Positions 22,190 through 34,250 of a stretch of DNA of 64,000 bases are shown here, piece after piece. The notes beneath the pieces are model-generated. The model did no database searches. It was not told the DNA's origin and saw only the letters and a list, made by a program, of their open reading frames with translations. The translations under genes and the position numbers were made by a program. This DNA comes from Macrolepiota albuminosa (taxonomy: Eukaryota; Basidiomycota; Agaricomycetes; Agaricales; Agaricaceae). Position 1 is the first letter of the stretch. Each line of letters begins with the position of its first letter. The DNA lies in assembly GCA_027475525.1 (NCBI GenBank), contig JAMWFC010000082.1, forward strand, positions 2,978,115 through 3,042,114, given 5' to 3'.

Positions 22190-23320
22190 AGTTCTGGCTT
22201 CAGGAGTACAATATTGTCATTGTCACTAGCTCCTGAACCATGGTCTGCTCACCTAGAAAGCACATCTGGCTTGCCCATGCTCTGTCCAGGTTTGTGATGC
22301 AGAAAGAAGTCAAAGTTGGCCAGATACAAAGACCATCAAGCCTGTCAGTGGTTAAGTTTCTTGGCCATCCAAAAGTACTCTAAGTTCTTGTGATCAGTCC
22401 ACACCTCGAATTTATGTCTGGCACCCTCAAGGAAATGTTGCCACTCCTCAAATGACTGAATGATAACTAGCATCTTCTTGTCATGGATCTCATAATTTTG
22501 CTCCACAGCATTGAGACTCTTGGAGTAGAAAGCCACAGGATGCCACTTACCATCCTCCCTTGACTGTTGAGAGAGAACAGCTTCAGTAGCAAAATCTGAG
22601 CTATCAGCTTCAACATGGAAGGGAGAGTTGTCATCTGAGAATAGGAGGACAGGCTTTGAAGTGACAGCCTGTTTGAGGGCATCAAAAGCTGTCTGCTGTG
22701 CTGTGTCCCAGTGCCAAGGAGTGTCCTTAGTGGTGAGATCAAAGAGGGGCTGGGCATGGTGTGAGAAATCCTGAATAAACCTCTGGTAGAAGTTGGTGAA
22801 ACCCAGAAAGGCCTGAACCTCCTTCTTGTTCTTAGGCTCTGGCCACTCCGCCACACCAGCCACCTTGACTGGGTCCATCTCAGCCATTCCATGAGAAATG
22901 ATCAGTCCAAGATATTCAACCTTAGTCTGCTCAAACTTGCACTTCTCTGGCTTAAGATAGAGCTGGTGTTGGCAAAGATGTTCCAGTACAATGTGTATAA
23001 TCCAACAATGCTCCTCTAGAGTCTTGGTATACACACACAACACCTTCCACTATGAGGTCTTGAAAAATGTTGTTCATCATGGTCTGGAAGGTGGCAGGGC
23101 TATTAGTGAGGCCAAAGAACATTACCAGAGATTCAAAGAGTCCACAATTTGTTTGGAATGCTGCCTTGCACTCATCACCTTCTTTGATGCACACATTGTT
23201 GTAGCCCCAGCAGACATCCAACTTGGTGAAGTAGCATGCACCTCAGAGGTTGTTGACCAGCTCTGAAATGAGTGGTAAGGAGTAGCAACTCTTCACAGTC
23301 ATTACATTCAAAACTCAGTA
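22190..23320 (-). pseudogene. Gypsy B reverse transcriptase and RNase H
   Basis: RT motifs [36 protein letters not shown] and KVEYLGLIISHG, then PVLLFSDDNSPFHVEADSSD and WTDHKNLEYF of RNase H. RT copies element RNA into DNA in the particle and RNase H removes the RNA. At about 23030 the frame goes from VCVY directly to TKTLEEH: the expected YxDD catalytic block is missing and the frame shifts, so the enzyme cannot work. The upstream part of RT is displaced by the insertion at 23321-24298. Confidence 0.88.
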
Positions 23321-24298
23321 ATGAGCCTGCATCGTGGCTGGCTACAGATAGCACCAATACCCACACCTCACATTGGCCCACTAGTACCACCAGAAGCGCC
23401 ACGCTCTAGCGCTTCCAGCACTATTTTTCTCATATTTTTACAATAATAACTCACAGCTACAGACTCCAATTACTCTCAGACCACTTTTTATAGCACCACT
23501 TATTCTTCGCACCACTATTGACACCTTGCCGCACCTTGCCACTTGCACTCTGAGGCTACACATTTACACAGACACTTGGCATCAGTCAATCCGGCATAAT
23601 GCTCTTAGCCAGTGGCAGCGCTTACAAGGGGAAATGATGAAGTATTTCCATGACAGCATCATTATGGACCTTTTTACTATACAATTCAATTCACCACATT
23701 TACTTACATTTTTATCAGTTCACCACCCTCTAGTGGTGCTTAACCTCTTAGCGTCGGCTAACTTTCTTTACTATAAATACTTACTTTTTGTTAGTAGTAA
23801 AACGAATCAATTTGGCAGTAGGGATCATATCCCAACATTTTGGTCACCATACACAACAGACTACCTCTTGTTGACCATGTCAAGCAAGGGGACTCTGCTC
23901 TAGTTTTTTCTCTCTCTCTCTAGTGCCTTGCAACTACAGCTTGGCTTTCATGCTTAGATCTGCTAAGCAATCTCATCCTTTTATTATCACATTCTAGGTG
24001 CTAACACTTAGCGCCTTAGCGACTTTCCCACACCTCTTAGTGCCTTCCTTAGCAACTTTCCCATGCTCTTAGCACTCCACCTTAGCAACTTTTAGCACCC
24101 TGTAGCCACATTTTGGAGCCATATGCAAGTGCCTCCAATCACCCACTTTTCTTGCCACCAACCTCTTGCCTACCGTGTGTTCTCTGGGACCTGTTCAGGA
24201 CTCTCTCACACATCTAGCACACCCAAAGCTATATCGGCTAAGTAGCTGCACTAGTGATAGTCCACACAGCACCCAGCCCAATTTGGGCACCATTATTG
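23321..24298. mobile_element. 978-bp insertion in gypsy B RT, unknown type
   Basis: The RT coding sequence is contiguous if this block is removed (LVQDY continues into VLNVMTVKS). GTA is present on both sides (23318-23320 and 24299-24301), a possible 3-bp duplication. The block holds repeated tagcg-type words, a TATA-like ctataaatactta near 23774, and no long ORF of recognisable type. It keeps more CpG than its host. Clear terminal inverted repeats are not visible. It may be LTR-derived or a non-autonomous DNA element. Confidence 0.6.
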
Positions 24299-25333
24299 GT
24301 AGTCCTGAACCAGATGTAGAGATCCATCCTTCTTCTTAATGAAGAAGACTGGAGAGGCCATTGGAGACTTTGAGAGATGGATGCAACCAGAGTCTAAATT
24401 CTCCTGCGAAAAGGCATCAAGCTCATTCTGTTCTCTGGGAGAGAGAGGATAGACCTTGCAGCTAGAGGGCTCAGCATTGGACATAAGCTCAATTGCATGG
24501 TCCCACTGCTTATGCTTTGGCAGAGAGTCAAATGATGCCTTAGAGAAAACATCCTCAAAGTCTTGCAGGTGATGAGGAACTGCATCTCAAAATGACTTAG
24601 GAGCAGAGTTGGCAGCAAATGCCTGAGCTAGCCATTGGGAAGTAGTTTGGCTAGCTCTAATCTCTGCTACAGTTGGTGGAGGTTGTAAGGTAGTTGCATA
24701 AATCCTATCACCTGTCTTGATAGCCTTGTCTGGAGACTCTGGGTCAGGAGCACACTCAAATTCACCCTTGCATCTATCTTCCATCTGGGCTTCACTCACT
24801 ACACCTCAAACATCCTCATAGAGAGCCTTTCTATAAGGGAACACCAAGGGGGGAGGATCCAGTAGGTCAAGGTCTGCAAAGGGGAGGTGTCCAACTTGGC
24901 AAGCCCAGATAGCAGTAGCATACTCACAGACTGACTCTCTATGCTCCTCTCTAACTTCCTTGGCACATGTGGAACACTGTTGAGAGCAGCGGCTCATGCT
25001 CACCTTACCCTTGGCCTAGTCAATCTCAGGATTGTGATCACGTAGCCAGGAGAACCCAAGTATCATGTCCTGCTTTCCTAGGCTGGTAACTGCAAAGACA
25101 GCACACTTGGAATGAGTCTGATAAAAAAGGACTAAATCCACCACTGAGCAGATGAATCCAGCTTCATTGAGCATACCATCAATGTTATAGACTGGAATAG
25201 GGTGAGAGAGGGGTTGGGTAGTGAGCTGGTGTTGTTCCATATAATTGGTGTTCAGGAAGAGTCCAGTAGCACCACTGTCTAAGAGAGCTATGATGCTCCA
25301 AGTCTGCCGAGTGTCAGTTGTCTCAATCGCCAC
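24299..25333 (-). pseudogene. Gypsy B protease and start of RT
   Basis: The aspartic protease has ALLDSGATGLF with the catalytic DSGA, and further on MILGFSWLRDHNPEID. The linker (HLQDFEDVFSKASFDSLPKHKQWDHAIEL) leads to the RT N-terminus (YPLSPREQNELDAF, FFIKKKDGSLHLVQDY). The protease matures the Gag-Pol polyprotein. Several stops separate the open stretches. Confidence 0.85.
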
Positions 25334-25758
25334 ATTCAGATGCAGAGAGTTGGAAGAGGGAGTGGAGGCAACAACATAGCAACAAGAAAGGTGTCATTCC
25401 CAAGCTGGGACATGTGGTCATCAGACAGGAGAAGAAGGAGAGAAGGTCTTAGCTGAGGCTTGGACCAAGGGGATATTTTGTATGTCGGAGGGAGTGCTTA
25501 CAGTTTCAGTCAGAGAATCAGGAACAGGGAGCGATATATTAGAAGATTCTACTGATAGACATGTAAACTGATTAGCACCAGGTGGCGGAGGCATACAACT
25601 CATCTGTCACTCTATTGAAAACCCTCCCCTGCAGAACCAAAGGACCCATTCAATGGTTCTGCTACAGCTTCTACAGGACTCAAGGACTCCTCCAAAGGTT
25701 CTGTTTCTGTCTGTACATCTGGAGAGGGGTTTCCTCAAACATCTCAGGCAGCAAGGAG

Positions 25759-26930
25759 CTAGAAAAGGAGCTCTTCCTGCTCTAAAGCTGAGAGATAGCG
25801 CACCTCCAACCCCTGGGGACAATATTGAGCAAAGTGACCAGGCTTTCCACAGCAACGGCAGAGGAGAGAAAGGGAGGAATATTGATGAGAGGCATTAACA
25901 TCCATAGGTACTCCAAGTGGGAGGAGATGCACTGCAGGTACCTGAGCCGCAGATGGAGTGTAAAATGGAAGGGAGGGGTGGATGGGATAACAAGCAGAAA
26001 AAGATGCCTGTGAGGTGGAGCTCACATCGTAACTTCATGAGCTGCCACTGATCACATGCTACCTGATACCAGGTCTCAATACTTATGCCATCAGGTCATC
26101 CCTCAGCCATGCTGTTGATCCGGTCCATGAGAGAGGGAAGGAGGCCATCTCAGAAAGTGAGACAGAGCTGAAGACCATCCAGATAGCAGGCCTGTTCAGC
26201 AGGAGCTCTGAAGGAGTCAATATACTCATCTAGGATCTGCTTCCCCTGCCCACATTGATGAGGATCTTGGAGAGTGAGAACTGCCATCTTAGCAGGGTCC
26301 AAGGTGAAGAACTCTGTCCAAAACTCCTTCTCAAACTGATCCCAACTTCTGAAACTCTCCACTCCTCCAGGGCATCAAAAGACTTGTAGCACGTACGTCA
26401 AAGCTCATCCAGACTTCATGTAAGAAAGAACCCAAGCAATCTTGAGAGCATCAGAGGGGAAAGCCTCACCACTGAGCTGAATATAGGTGATGCAGGACTG
26501 CAGGAAACGCTCACCTATCGCTCAGTCACCATTGAATGTGTCTGGAAGTGCTGGGCAAGGAATATTGGCATGAACTGGGGGAGAGGCCCCAAAGTGAGGG
26601 ACTGGGAGTGTGTCAGCCCTAACTGGAGGTGCCTGGAGAGGGGTAGGAGTGAGAGGGAGGCATTCTAAGAGGCCTGAAAGGAATGGGAGATGGTGTCTGT
26701 GGCCTGATGTAATCCAGCAAGTTTGGTGGTGTAAAGGGTGAGGGAAGCTTGAGTAGTCTGCACCTGAGTCTCCAGAGCAAGCAAGTGATCCCAGGCATCA
26801 TCCTAAGAGGCAGAAGCGTCCAAGGGAGTGTCTGAGGGGGCTGGCTGGGTCATAGAAGCAACAGAGGGGCAGGGAGTAATTCAGTGGAGGAGGGACCTAA
26901 AGGGGCAAGAGAGGGCTCAAGCAGGCTGAA
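25759..26930 (-). pseudogene. Gypsy B gag
   Basis: The capsid-like part at 26150-26362 (FRSWDQFEKEFWTEFFTLDP) belongs to the retrotransposon gag family. The zinc knuckle CRCCGKPGHFAQYC (CX2CX4HX4C) lies near 25850. The N-terminal part is rich in Pro, Ser and Thr and is broken by stops. Confidence 0.85.
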
Positions 26931-26954
26931 GGGAGCTCCCAGACTAAAATGTAG

Positions 26955-26967
26955 AGACTTGTTCTGC
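26955..26967 (-). other. Primer-binding site of gypsy B, candidate self-primer
   Basis: Two bases inside the 5' LTR, the sense strand reads AGAACAAGTCT. This is the exact complement of AGACTTGTTCT found in the LTR of the solo copy at 42258, with one mismatch in this element's own LTR. That fits self-priming by the LTR transcript rather than a tRNA. Confidence 0.5.
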
Positions 26968-27465
26968 TGTAAGGGTGACCTCTAGAGGCTGTGGCTCAGT
27001 CACACAGCTGGCAGAGGGAGGTCCAAAGTGTATTAGAATATATACTGACAACATCATGATAGCTACTCATCTGGCAGAGGGAGATCCAAAGAGAACAGGT
27101 CTAGGGATTCCCTATGCCAGGTTGGACACTTCTGGGGCCTCTGAAGCATGGGAAACAACTGTACAGTATAACAAAACCTTAAAAACTCAAAAATTGCATA
27201 CACAAACAATTGCACAAATAAGGGGCAAAATCTGGCAAACTCTGGCTTATATAAGCAGTCTGGAAGCGGTGCTGAGGAGCCCACACTTATCTGAATGGTA
27301 GCTAAAGAACCAGAGCACCTCAAGGGCTAAGAGTAGTACTAACAGATAGTGTTGAAAGAATGGAAACAGTAAAATGAAATAATGTCAAAATAAATAGAAG
27401 AATGAATGAAGGGAGAGTAAGGAGATAAGGAGTGAGAAAAGGAAGAAATGAGGAGTCCTCTGACA
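26968..27465 (-). repeat. Gypsy B 5' LTR
   Basis: 498 bp, plus-strand start TGTAAGGGTGACC and end GAGGAGTCCTCTGACA. A TATA-like element (TATATAAG on the sense strand) lies near 27250. Confidence 0.93.
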
Positions 27466-27470
27466 GTGTG

Positions 27471-29622
27471 ATGACCTTTGTACTTTCACACAGCCCATGC
27501 AGCAGCTCTTCCTGTCAAGCCAAGTTGGTATGCATGCAAGAATTGCCAAGATCAGTTTGCAAACCTGCATATAACATTGGTAGGACATGTATCAAGTGCT
27601 TCAATAGCAGCTTGCTTTGAACTCTTGAAGGATGGCTTTGGGACTTGCTGATATCTGTATTTTGCCCAGCCCTAATACTAGAATTCAGATTAGCATTCAA
27701 TTATATGTGATAAATAACTAATCATACCATTTCAATTGGATTAAGCTCACAATGAAATTTAGGTAAGAAAATGCATTTATGACCAGCTGCATGTATAGTT
27801 ATCTCAAGCATAGAGATTTGGTTTGCAAAGTCATATTGCTGACTCAAAAGTCTTGCAATACAGCAATTGGTATTATCCCAGGGACACACAGGAGAACACT
27901 TGGCTTTCATATTAGAAACATCAAAGCCACATTCTTCAAGAGTCTGTTGGAGTCCCTTAGCCTTGCCCTCATCAGTTACCATCTTCTGAGTCTGTCCACA
28001 ATAGTGGGAATTAGGATTATTATCGGGAATAATAGTATCCTTTTGTTTGTGCTGTTTCCCTCCATTGCCTTTGTTCATTTCAAAGGCTTTGAGAGAATTT
28101 GGAGGAAGACATGCATGTCCTGATAATTGATTAAAGATGAAGAGGGCTTGACATCCTGGATAAGCTTCTTCAAATATAGGAATAGCTTGTGTTTTGAGCT
28201 GCATGTTCATCTGTGCAGCATCCGAGTATGGATCACCATTTGATCCAGAATAGATGATTTTGTGAGCCTCATGTATAACATTGCCTTTGTCATCTATAAC
28301 TGCAAGACATCTACCAAGGTTCATCAATATAGTCAGAGACATGAATCAGCCTTCCTTTGCCTTTCTTGTGCAGAACTTGCTGATTTTTTTAATCTGTTTT
28401 AAGTGTTAGCATTAATTAGACATAACATTAAAACATTAAGCATTACCACAATGAAGTAGCAAAATCATACTGCTGAAAACATGTTTCATCTTGCCATACT
28501 AAAACAATTTCCCTCTCTCCAGGCTTAAGCTGTGGCTCTACATACTTCAATTCTGGATCTTCAAACTTTGCCATGCATTGTGAATACTCTTGCATTTTTA
28601 GTAAGAAGATATTGGATAACATCATTACATTCATGACCATTCATATAGACACCTTTTTGTGAAGTGATACAATGCCAACCAAGTTTGAGAAGCCAACATT
28701 GAGCAGTTCTTTCACAGAGTGCTTTCTTTGTTGTGACTCCAAGCTCTGGTAAAATCTTGGTATCAAGAGCATTTTTAAAATTCTGTGGTGTAATTGAGCC
28801 AACTTTCTGATCATTGAGCCATGAGCAAGCAGCTGCACAGATAGGTTCATCTTTGAGTAGACTATGTGCATTTTTGCTTCCATCTCATTTCTCCACAAAT
28901 AGCTGTTCAAAAATCTGATATTGCCAAGCCAAGGCTCTAATATGACAGGCATAATAGGCTTGAGAGTCTGTTTCTTCATTCCATTGCTCTGCAATCTTTA
29001 GACTTGTTTTAATTTTCTTGTGACCTTTCAATTGCAAAGTTGCAAAATTATGCAAGATCAATAGTTGATTAATCTGGCCCAAGGTCCATGTCTTTTTCTT
29101 TAAATCCTTCAAGTCAGACCATGGTTGGATCTTTAGCTTTGCTGCGAATACATCATGCATCTCTTCCTCCCATGATCCCATGCCAGTGTTATTTAGATCA
29201 AAACAGGGAGAGGGAAACACAGACTCTTGATGAATCTGGACATCATCAAAACTAAGAGGAAGAGAGGACACAGACTCTTGGTGAGTCTGAACAGTTTCAT
29301 CAAAACTGAGAGGAAAAGAGGACACAGACTTTTGATGGGTCTGAATAGTGTCTTCTACAGCTTCCTTCCCCTGGCTAGAAATACTGTGATCCTCAATTGC
29401 TATTTCTTCAAAGTTATCAGAATGGACAGAGATCATATCAACATCTGAACCAACAGATTTCATCTCAACATCAGAAAGGCCAGGCAATTTAGCCTCAAAA
29501 GTTTCATCTGAGCTTGTAAATCCAGTAGCAATCTCCTGTGGCACTTCTCCTGTCTTCTTGTGTGTAAAACCAAATCTATCAAGACTTGTTGGTTGTGTAA
29601 CAAGCTTTGATAGTGACAACAA
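27471..29622 (-). pseudogene. DDE transposase relic
   Basis: Read on the minus strand: an acidic N-terminal part with a Ser-rich repeat (28885-29622), a helical DNA-binding-type part, then the catalytic part with IVLVWQDETCF, QALFIFNQLSGHACLPP and FLPKFHCELNPIEMV (28640-27722). The C-terminal end has FANRSWQFLHAYQLGLTGRAAAWAV. The order matches a DDE endonuclease family common in Agaricomycetes. The middle Asp (FDQ in relatives) is Asn here, and stops and frameshifts are present. Gypsy B inserted at its 3' end. Confidence 0.75.
29235..29360 (-). repeat. Internal repeat in the transposase N-terminus
   Basis: About three units of a roughly 57-bp repeat encode HQ(K/E)SVSS-PLSFD-type peptides. 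Confidence 0.7.
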
Positions 29623-29814
29623 GTGTGCTCAGATTTACTGCCTATATCTGGCCCTTGTTTATACTCTGTAAGGCACTCTTATACATGAATCAAGTAAATA
29701 ATCAAGTCAATTCAAAAAATAATTGCTACGATGTCATAGTATTTTACATGATTTAATCAGAATTTTATGTACTTCCCATCCTTCATGCCAATATCATCTT
29801 TCAAAAAGTATGAA

Positions 29815-29841
29815 ACATTGGGACAGTTTTTTGAGCCACTG
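29815..29841 (-). repeat. Tc1-type inverted end
   Basis: Read on the minus strand, CAGTGGCTCAAAAAACTGTC with TA outside is nearly identical to the Tc1 terminus at 10204. It directly abuts the truncated LINE. No matching second end was found close by. Confidence 0.6.
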
Positions 29842-31562
29842 TAACTACAGATCTATTATGGTCTTAAATACTGACTACAAGATATTCATAAAAGCCCTGA
29901 CAATGAGACTGAACAAAGTTGCTCAAGACCTTATACACCATGACCAAGTGGGTTCCATAACAGGCAGATGTATTGAAGACCAGATCAAACTTGCCCAGCT
30001 AACAATTGAATGGTGCAACAGGACAAACACTAACAGAATGATTGTTTGCCTAGACCAAGAAAAGGCCTACAATAGAATCTTCCACCTCTTTCTATGGGCA
30101 TCCCTTGAAAAGTTTGAATTTCCAAAACATTTTGTGGATACAATCAAGGCCCTGTACAAAGATGCACACATGAGGATTATCCTCAATGGGGAAATGAATA
30201 GGAGCTTCCAGGTTCTCAGAGGTGTGTGGCAAGGTGACCTACTATCATGCCTACTCTTCAATTTCTAGCAATAGAATCTCTAGCCCAAATGCTATGGGAG
30301 TCCCCCCTCAAAGGCTTAACCCTACATAACAACATCAAAGACTGATTGCAACCCTATTTGTTGACAATACAATGGTATATCTAGCTGAGAACAACAAGCT
30401 CCAGGACTTAGAAAGCATACTTAAAAGGTGGTGTGAAGTGTCAGGAGCAAAGTTTAACATATCAAAGATGGTCATAGTGCTAGTGGGTATGTCCAAGCAC
30501 TGTAACACCCTCCAGACCACACACAGAACTCACTCTGATAACCCCACAATCCTGGAGGATAAAAATAGTAAAAGATTACCTCCTAGATGCTTTTATAGGA
30601 AAAAATATAGATAACATAAGCATGTGGATCCCTGTTATTGAGGCCATCACTAAAGACCTCAGATGATAGAGCAGAGGAAAACTGACTTTAGAAAGACAAA
30701 GACTAATTATAAATATAGTAGCAAGGGGCAGAACCCAATACAGAACTTGTGTTCAAGGGATGCCAAAACAAATTGAAGACCATCTCATGAGGATGATAAG
30801 AGATTTCCTATAAGAAGGAGGATCCAAGCCTACAATTGGAATGAAGACTTTAAAACTGCCCTTCACAAAAGGGGGCAGGAAAATCCCAGACCTAAAAACA
30901 AGGAACAAAGGAATAGAAATAATAAAAACACAGCAATACCTAAAGTTGGACTCCAAACACCCCAAGTGGGCCCTGGTTGCAGATATGCTAATAAGTGAAA
31001 GAATCATGAGGAAACCTGAAGAAACAAAGCCACTCACAATGAATGTATTCTTCTAGGACATAACAGTTGACACAAGAACAAGTGATAAGAGCCTGCCTGA
31101 ACCTCTAAAATGAATGATCAAAGTGGCAAAGAAATATAAAGTATCTTTTGCACCTCTAACACTGGAAACCAGCCTGAAGAAGCAGATGCTGATCGGGCAT
31201 TATAAGAGAATAAGAAAAGACATAAAAACACAGTTAAACTCAGAGAAAATGAAATGCCTACATGGCATGCATTACATTAGGACTGTAGGTAATATGAAAG
31301 ATTTTGAAGAATTATTAGCAGTAACTACTGGCAGCTACAAAGCCTATAAAAACCATGTGTGCAGAAAATATAAGAATGTGAGAAGGAAGGGGTGCTATAA
31401 CTTGCACAAGTACAGCAGCCTAACAAGGAAGCACATCAATAAGCTACACAGAAAGTGGCACCCAGACTCACCCAATAAAACATGCACTATGAATGACAAA
31501 GAAATAAAATGGCTGGAAGACAAAAATAGATACCTCTTCAAGCTTGACATTACTATAAGAAG
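29842..31562 (+). pseudogene. LINE (non-LTR retrotransposon), RT part
   Basis: A non-LTR RT with LNTDYKIFIKALTMRLN, DQVGSITGRCIEDQI, CLDQEKAYNR, GVWQGDLLSCLLFNF and LFVDNTMVYLAENN, followed by the thumb and connection regions (LPFTKGGRKIPDLKTRNKG) to LDITIR. The FADD catalytic box reads FVDN, so one Asp is lost. The 5' part, including any endonuclease, is missing, as in 5'-truncated LINE copies. The copy is interrupted at 31562 by the copia element and continues at 47578. Confidence 0.88.
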
Positions 31563-31798
31563 TGTTGCTAGAGTGCTAGGAAGCCCATTTAAGTAATCAG
31601 TAACATATGATTATGAGTAGTTTTTTAGTTGCCCAGAGTTTTTTGGTTCTTTAGTTTTACAGACTACTGAACTGAGACTCTAGGCATATATTCATGCAAT
31701 ATATTTGTTTTACTGACTACTGAACTGAGACTCCAGTTATCACTGTCAGATTCTCTACAAGTGTCTAGTCTATACCTTTGTTTTAGCTGGTCTCAACA
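31563..31798 (+). repeat. Copia 5' LTR
   Basis: 236 bp. It is longer than the partner LTR because a stretch containing ctactgaactgagactc is present twice about 55 bp apart. Confidence 0.9.
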
Positions 31799-31829
31799 AA
31801 TTATGGGCCCTGGCCCACAGACTTAGTCA

Positions 31830-33120
31830 CAAAAAATTGAATCCCTTATGTCTGCTCTATTTGAGAATGTTGCAGCAGATATTTTGACAGTAATCAATTA
31901 GGATCCTGAAAAGTTATCAGACTTGGCAATACTCTTTATCCATGGATGACATGTCAGAACCATTACTGCCAAAGCTTGGCATTGCAAAATATTCTGAGTA
32001 GGAAAAATGCATGTTTGGGCCTCTGTTGTCTTATGATAGCCATACCATTGCCATGGGAGAGGAAAACAAGCTTACACTTGACCCTGCAAATCCCACATTA
32101 CTCATGGTCTGGAGTTCTTACCAACAAAGAAAATGTAAGGCTGCTGGTGACATCTACCAGCATCTGACAGAGGCAAACAAGCTACATGTAAACATGATCC
32201 ACACTAATTCTACAAACTCCACAAAGTTCATTCTAAATCTGCACCAAATGCTCATTTCAATTCTCTCAGTGATTTGTTCTCTATATGTAAACAAGATGAC
32301 AAGTTGCTTGTAGACTTTGAGGCTCAGGTTCAATGCAGCATACAAAATTGCTTCATCCAACTCCCCAAATCCAGACTGATGGCACAACTACACAAGTGTA
32401 TACAATCAAGATCCTCAATGATGAATTAACAATTATGATGATGATCCAAGTGTTCCCATGTGAAGAGTATGGGACATTTATAACATCTATTCTCATGCTA
32501 AACAACATAACTATTGACATGGTTCTTGAGGCTTTTTGCACAGAGCAGGTGCAGCAGCAAGATGCCAAAGATGAAGCACATGCTGCCACCACCTGATCCA
32601 TTGTATACTACTTCTGTGATGGACCACATAAGGTGCAAGACTGTACTCACTTTCAAACTGCAAAACAACAGCACAAGAATGATGGTGGTACAAAGTCAAA
32701 GAAATCTTGAGGCCATCATGGAGCAAAAGCTGAAGTTGAAATTGATGCACCTAAAACTGACACAGCTACCAAAGCCAAATCCAGGTGTGATAGCCTTGCT
32801 GTTAACACCAAGGCCATCATTTGTTGATCTGCTCTCCATCAACTATTCTTATCTGACATACGGTGGAATACAGACTTAAAAGCCACAACTCATATGACTC
32901 CACACCATAAATGTTTTTGCAGGACTCTTTTGTACAATGGAAAGTTCCAATTTATCTTGCCAACAATGCTGTTATCTATTCTACATGGAAGTGCTCAGTG
33001 CAGTTTAAGCCATAAGAAAAAGACCAAAACAGAAAACCTCTTGATGATGTGATTATCACAAATATATTATTCATACCAGATCTTGCCAACAATTTGCTTT
33101 TGATTATAACACTTTCTATG
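31830..33120 (+). pseudogene. Copia gag and protease region
   Basis: Broken frames. Near 32600, YYFCDGPHKVQDC is the remains of a zinc knuckle (first Cys lost). Near 33070, PDLANNL marks the end of the protease. The catalytic Asp of the protease could not be placed with confidence. Confidence 0.6.
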
Positions 33121-33124
33121 CATT

Positions 33125-34250
33125 ATGAGTTCATCATCACATTTTAAAATTAGCCCAGGGTCAATGCTGCCACACATGTGCAAACCTTGTATTGAAGGAA
33201 AGCAGCACAGAGCCCCTTTTCTGCACATGTCTGACCATGAAACTGAAGTGTTAGGCAGGGTATTTGCTGATGTACATGGGCCAATGCAAATTGGCAGCCA
33301 CCAGTCAAACCATCAGTGGTGGGGGACATTTGTTGATGATGCCACATGTTGGATGGAAGTGTTTGACATGTCAAAGAAGAGTGATACATTTGGAGTGTTT
33401 AAGCTATACAAGGCTCATGTTGAGTGACAAACAGGTCAGAAGATCAAGTGTCTTCACCACAATAAAGATAGTGAGTATATGTTAAAGGCCTTTCTTGATT
33501 TCTGTAGATCTAAAGGAATATGACTTGAGTTCACTAATACTGTAACACCTCAGCAGAATAGAGTTGCTGAATGCCTCAACAGAACTGTCAGGGGACTCCT
33601 CATTTATTCCTTTTCTCACTCCTTATCTCTTCACTCTCCCTTCATTTATTCTCTTATTTCTTCTGACATTATTTCATTTTACTGTTTCTATTCTTTCAAC
33701 ACTATCTGTTAGTACTACTCTCAGCCCTTGAGGTGCTCTGGTTCTTTAGCTACCATTCAGATAAGTGTGGGCTCCTCAGCACCGCTTCCAGACTGCTTAT
33801 ATAAGCCAGAGTTTGCCCCTTATTTGTACAATTGTTTGTGTATGCAATTTTTGAGTTTTTAAGGTTTTGTTATACTGTACAGTTGTTTCCCATGCTTCAG
33901 AGGCCCCAGAAGTGTCCAACATGGCATAGGGAATCCCTAGACCTGTTCTCTTTGGATCTCCCTCTGCCAGGTGAGTAGCTATTATGATGTTGTCAGTATA
34001 TATTCTAATACACTTTGGACCTCTCCTTGCCAGCTGTGTGACTGAGCCACAGCCTCTAGAGGTCGCCCTTACAAGAACTGTCAAGGAAGCTCTGATTTTG
34101 ATGCTTGCTGAAGGTAATCTTCCTGAAAGTCTTTGGCCTCATGTGTTGAACACATATCAGCATGTACATAATTGTTGTCTTGCATTGGCCCTCCTATATA
34201 ATTCTACTCCATTTGAAGCTTAGAAAGGTCATAAACCATGTATTGGTCAT
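33125..34250 (+). pseudogene. Copia integrase, split by a solo LTR B
   Basis: CKPCIEGKQHRAPF (end of the zinc domain), VFADVHGPMQI (first Asp), HHNKDSEYMLKAF (second Asp) and QQNRVAECLNRT (Glu region). The frame continues after the solo LTR with VKEALILMLAEGNLPESLWPH. Integrase joins element ends to host DNA in the nucleus. In-frame stops occur. Confidence 0.85.
33586..34073 (+). mobile_element. Solo LTR, family B, TSD AGAAC
   Basis: 488 bp from TGTCAGGGGACTCC to CGCCCTTACA with AGAAC on both sides (33581-33585 and 34074-34078). It is inserted inside the copia integrase. Confidence 0.93.

Larger units (their letters stand above)
18565..27465 (-). mobile_element. Gypsy B: full-length Ty3/gypsy chromovirus, TSD GTGTG
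   Basis: Two LTRs in the same orientation (18565-19380 and 26968-27465) bound an internal region with gag, protease, RT, RNase H, integrase and chromodomain in that order on the minus strand. GTGTG flanks the element at 18560-18564 and 27466-27470. A polypurine tract lies next to the 3' LTR. The element is dead: frames are broken, the RT catalytic motif is deleted, and three later insertions are present. Solo LTRs of the same family occur at 33586 and 42258 and another copy at 50561. Confidence 0.93.
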
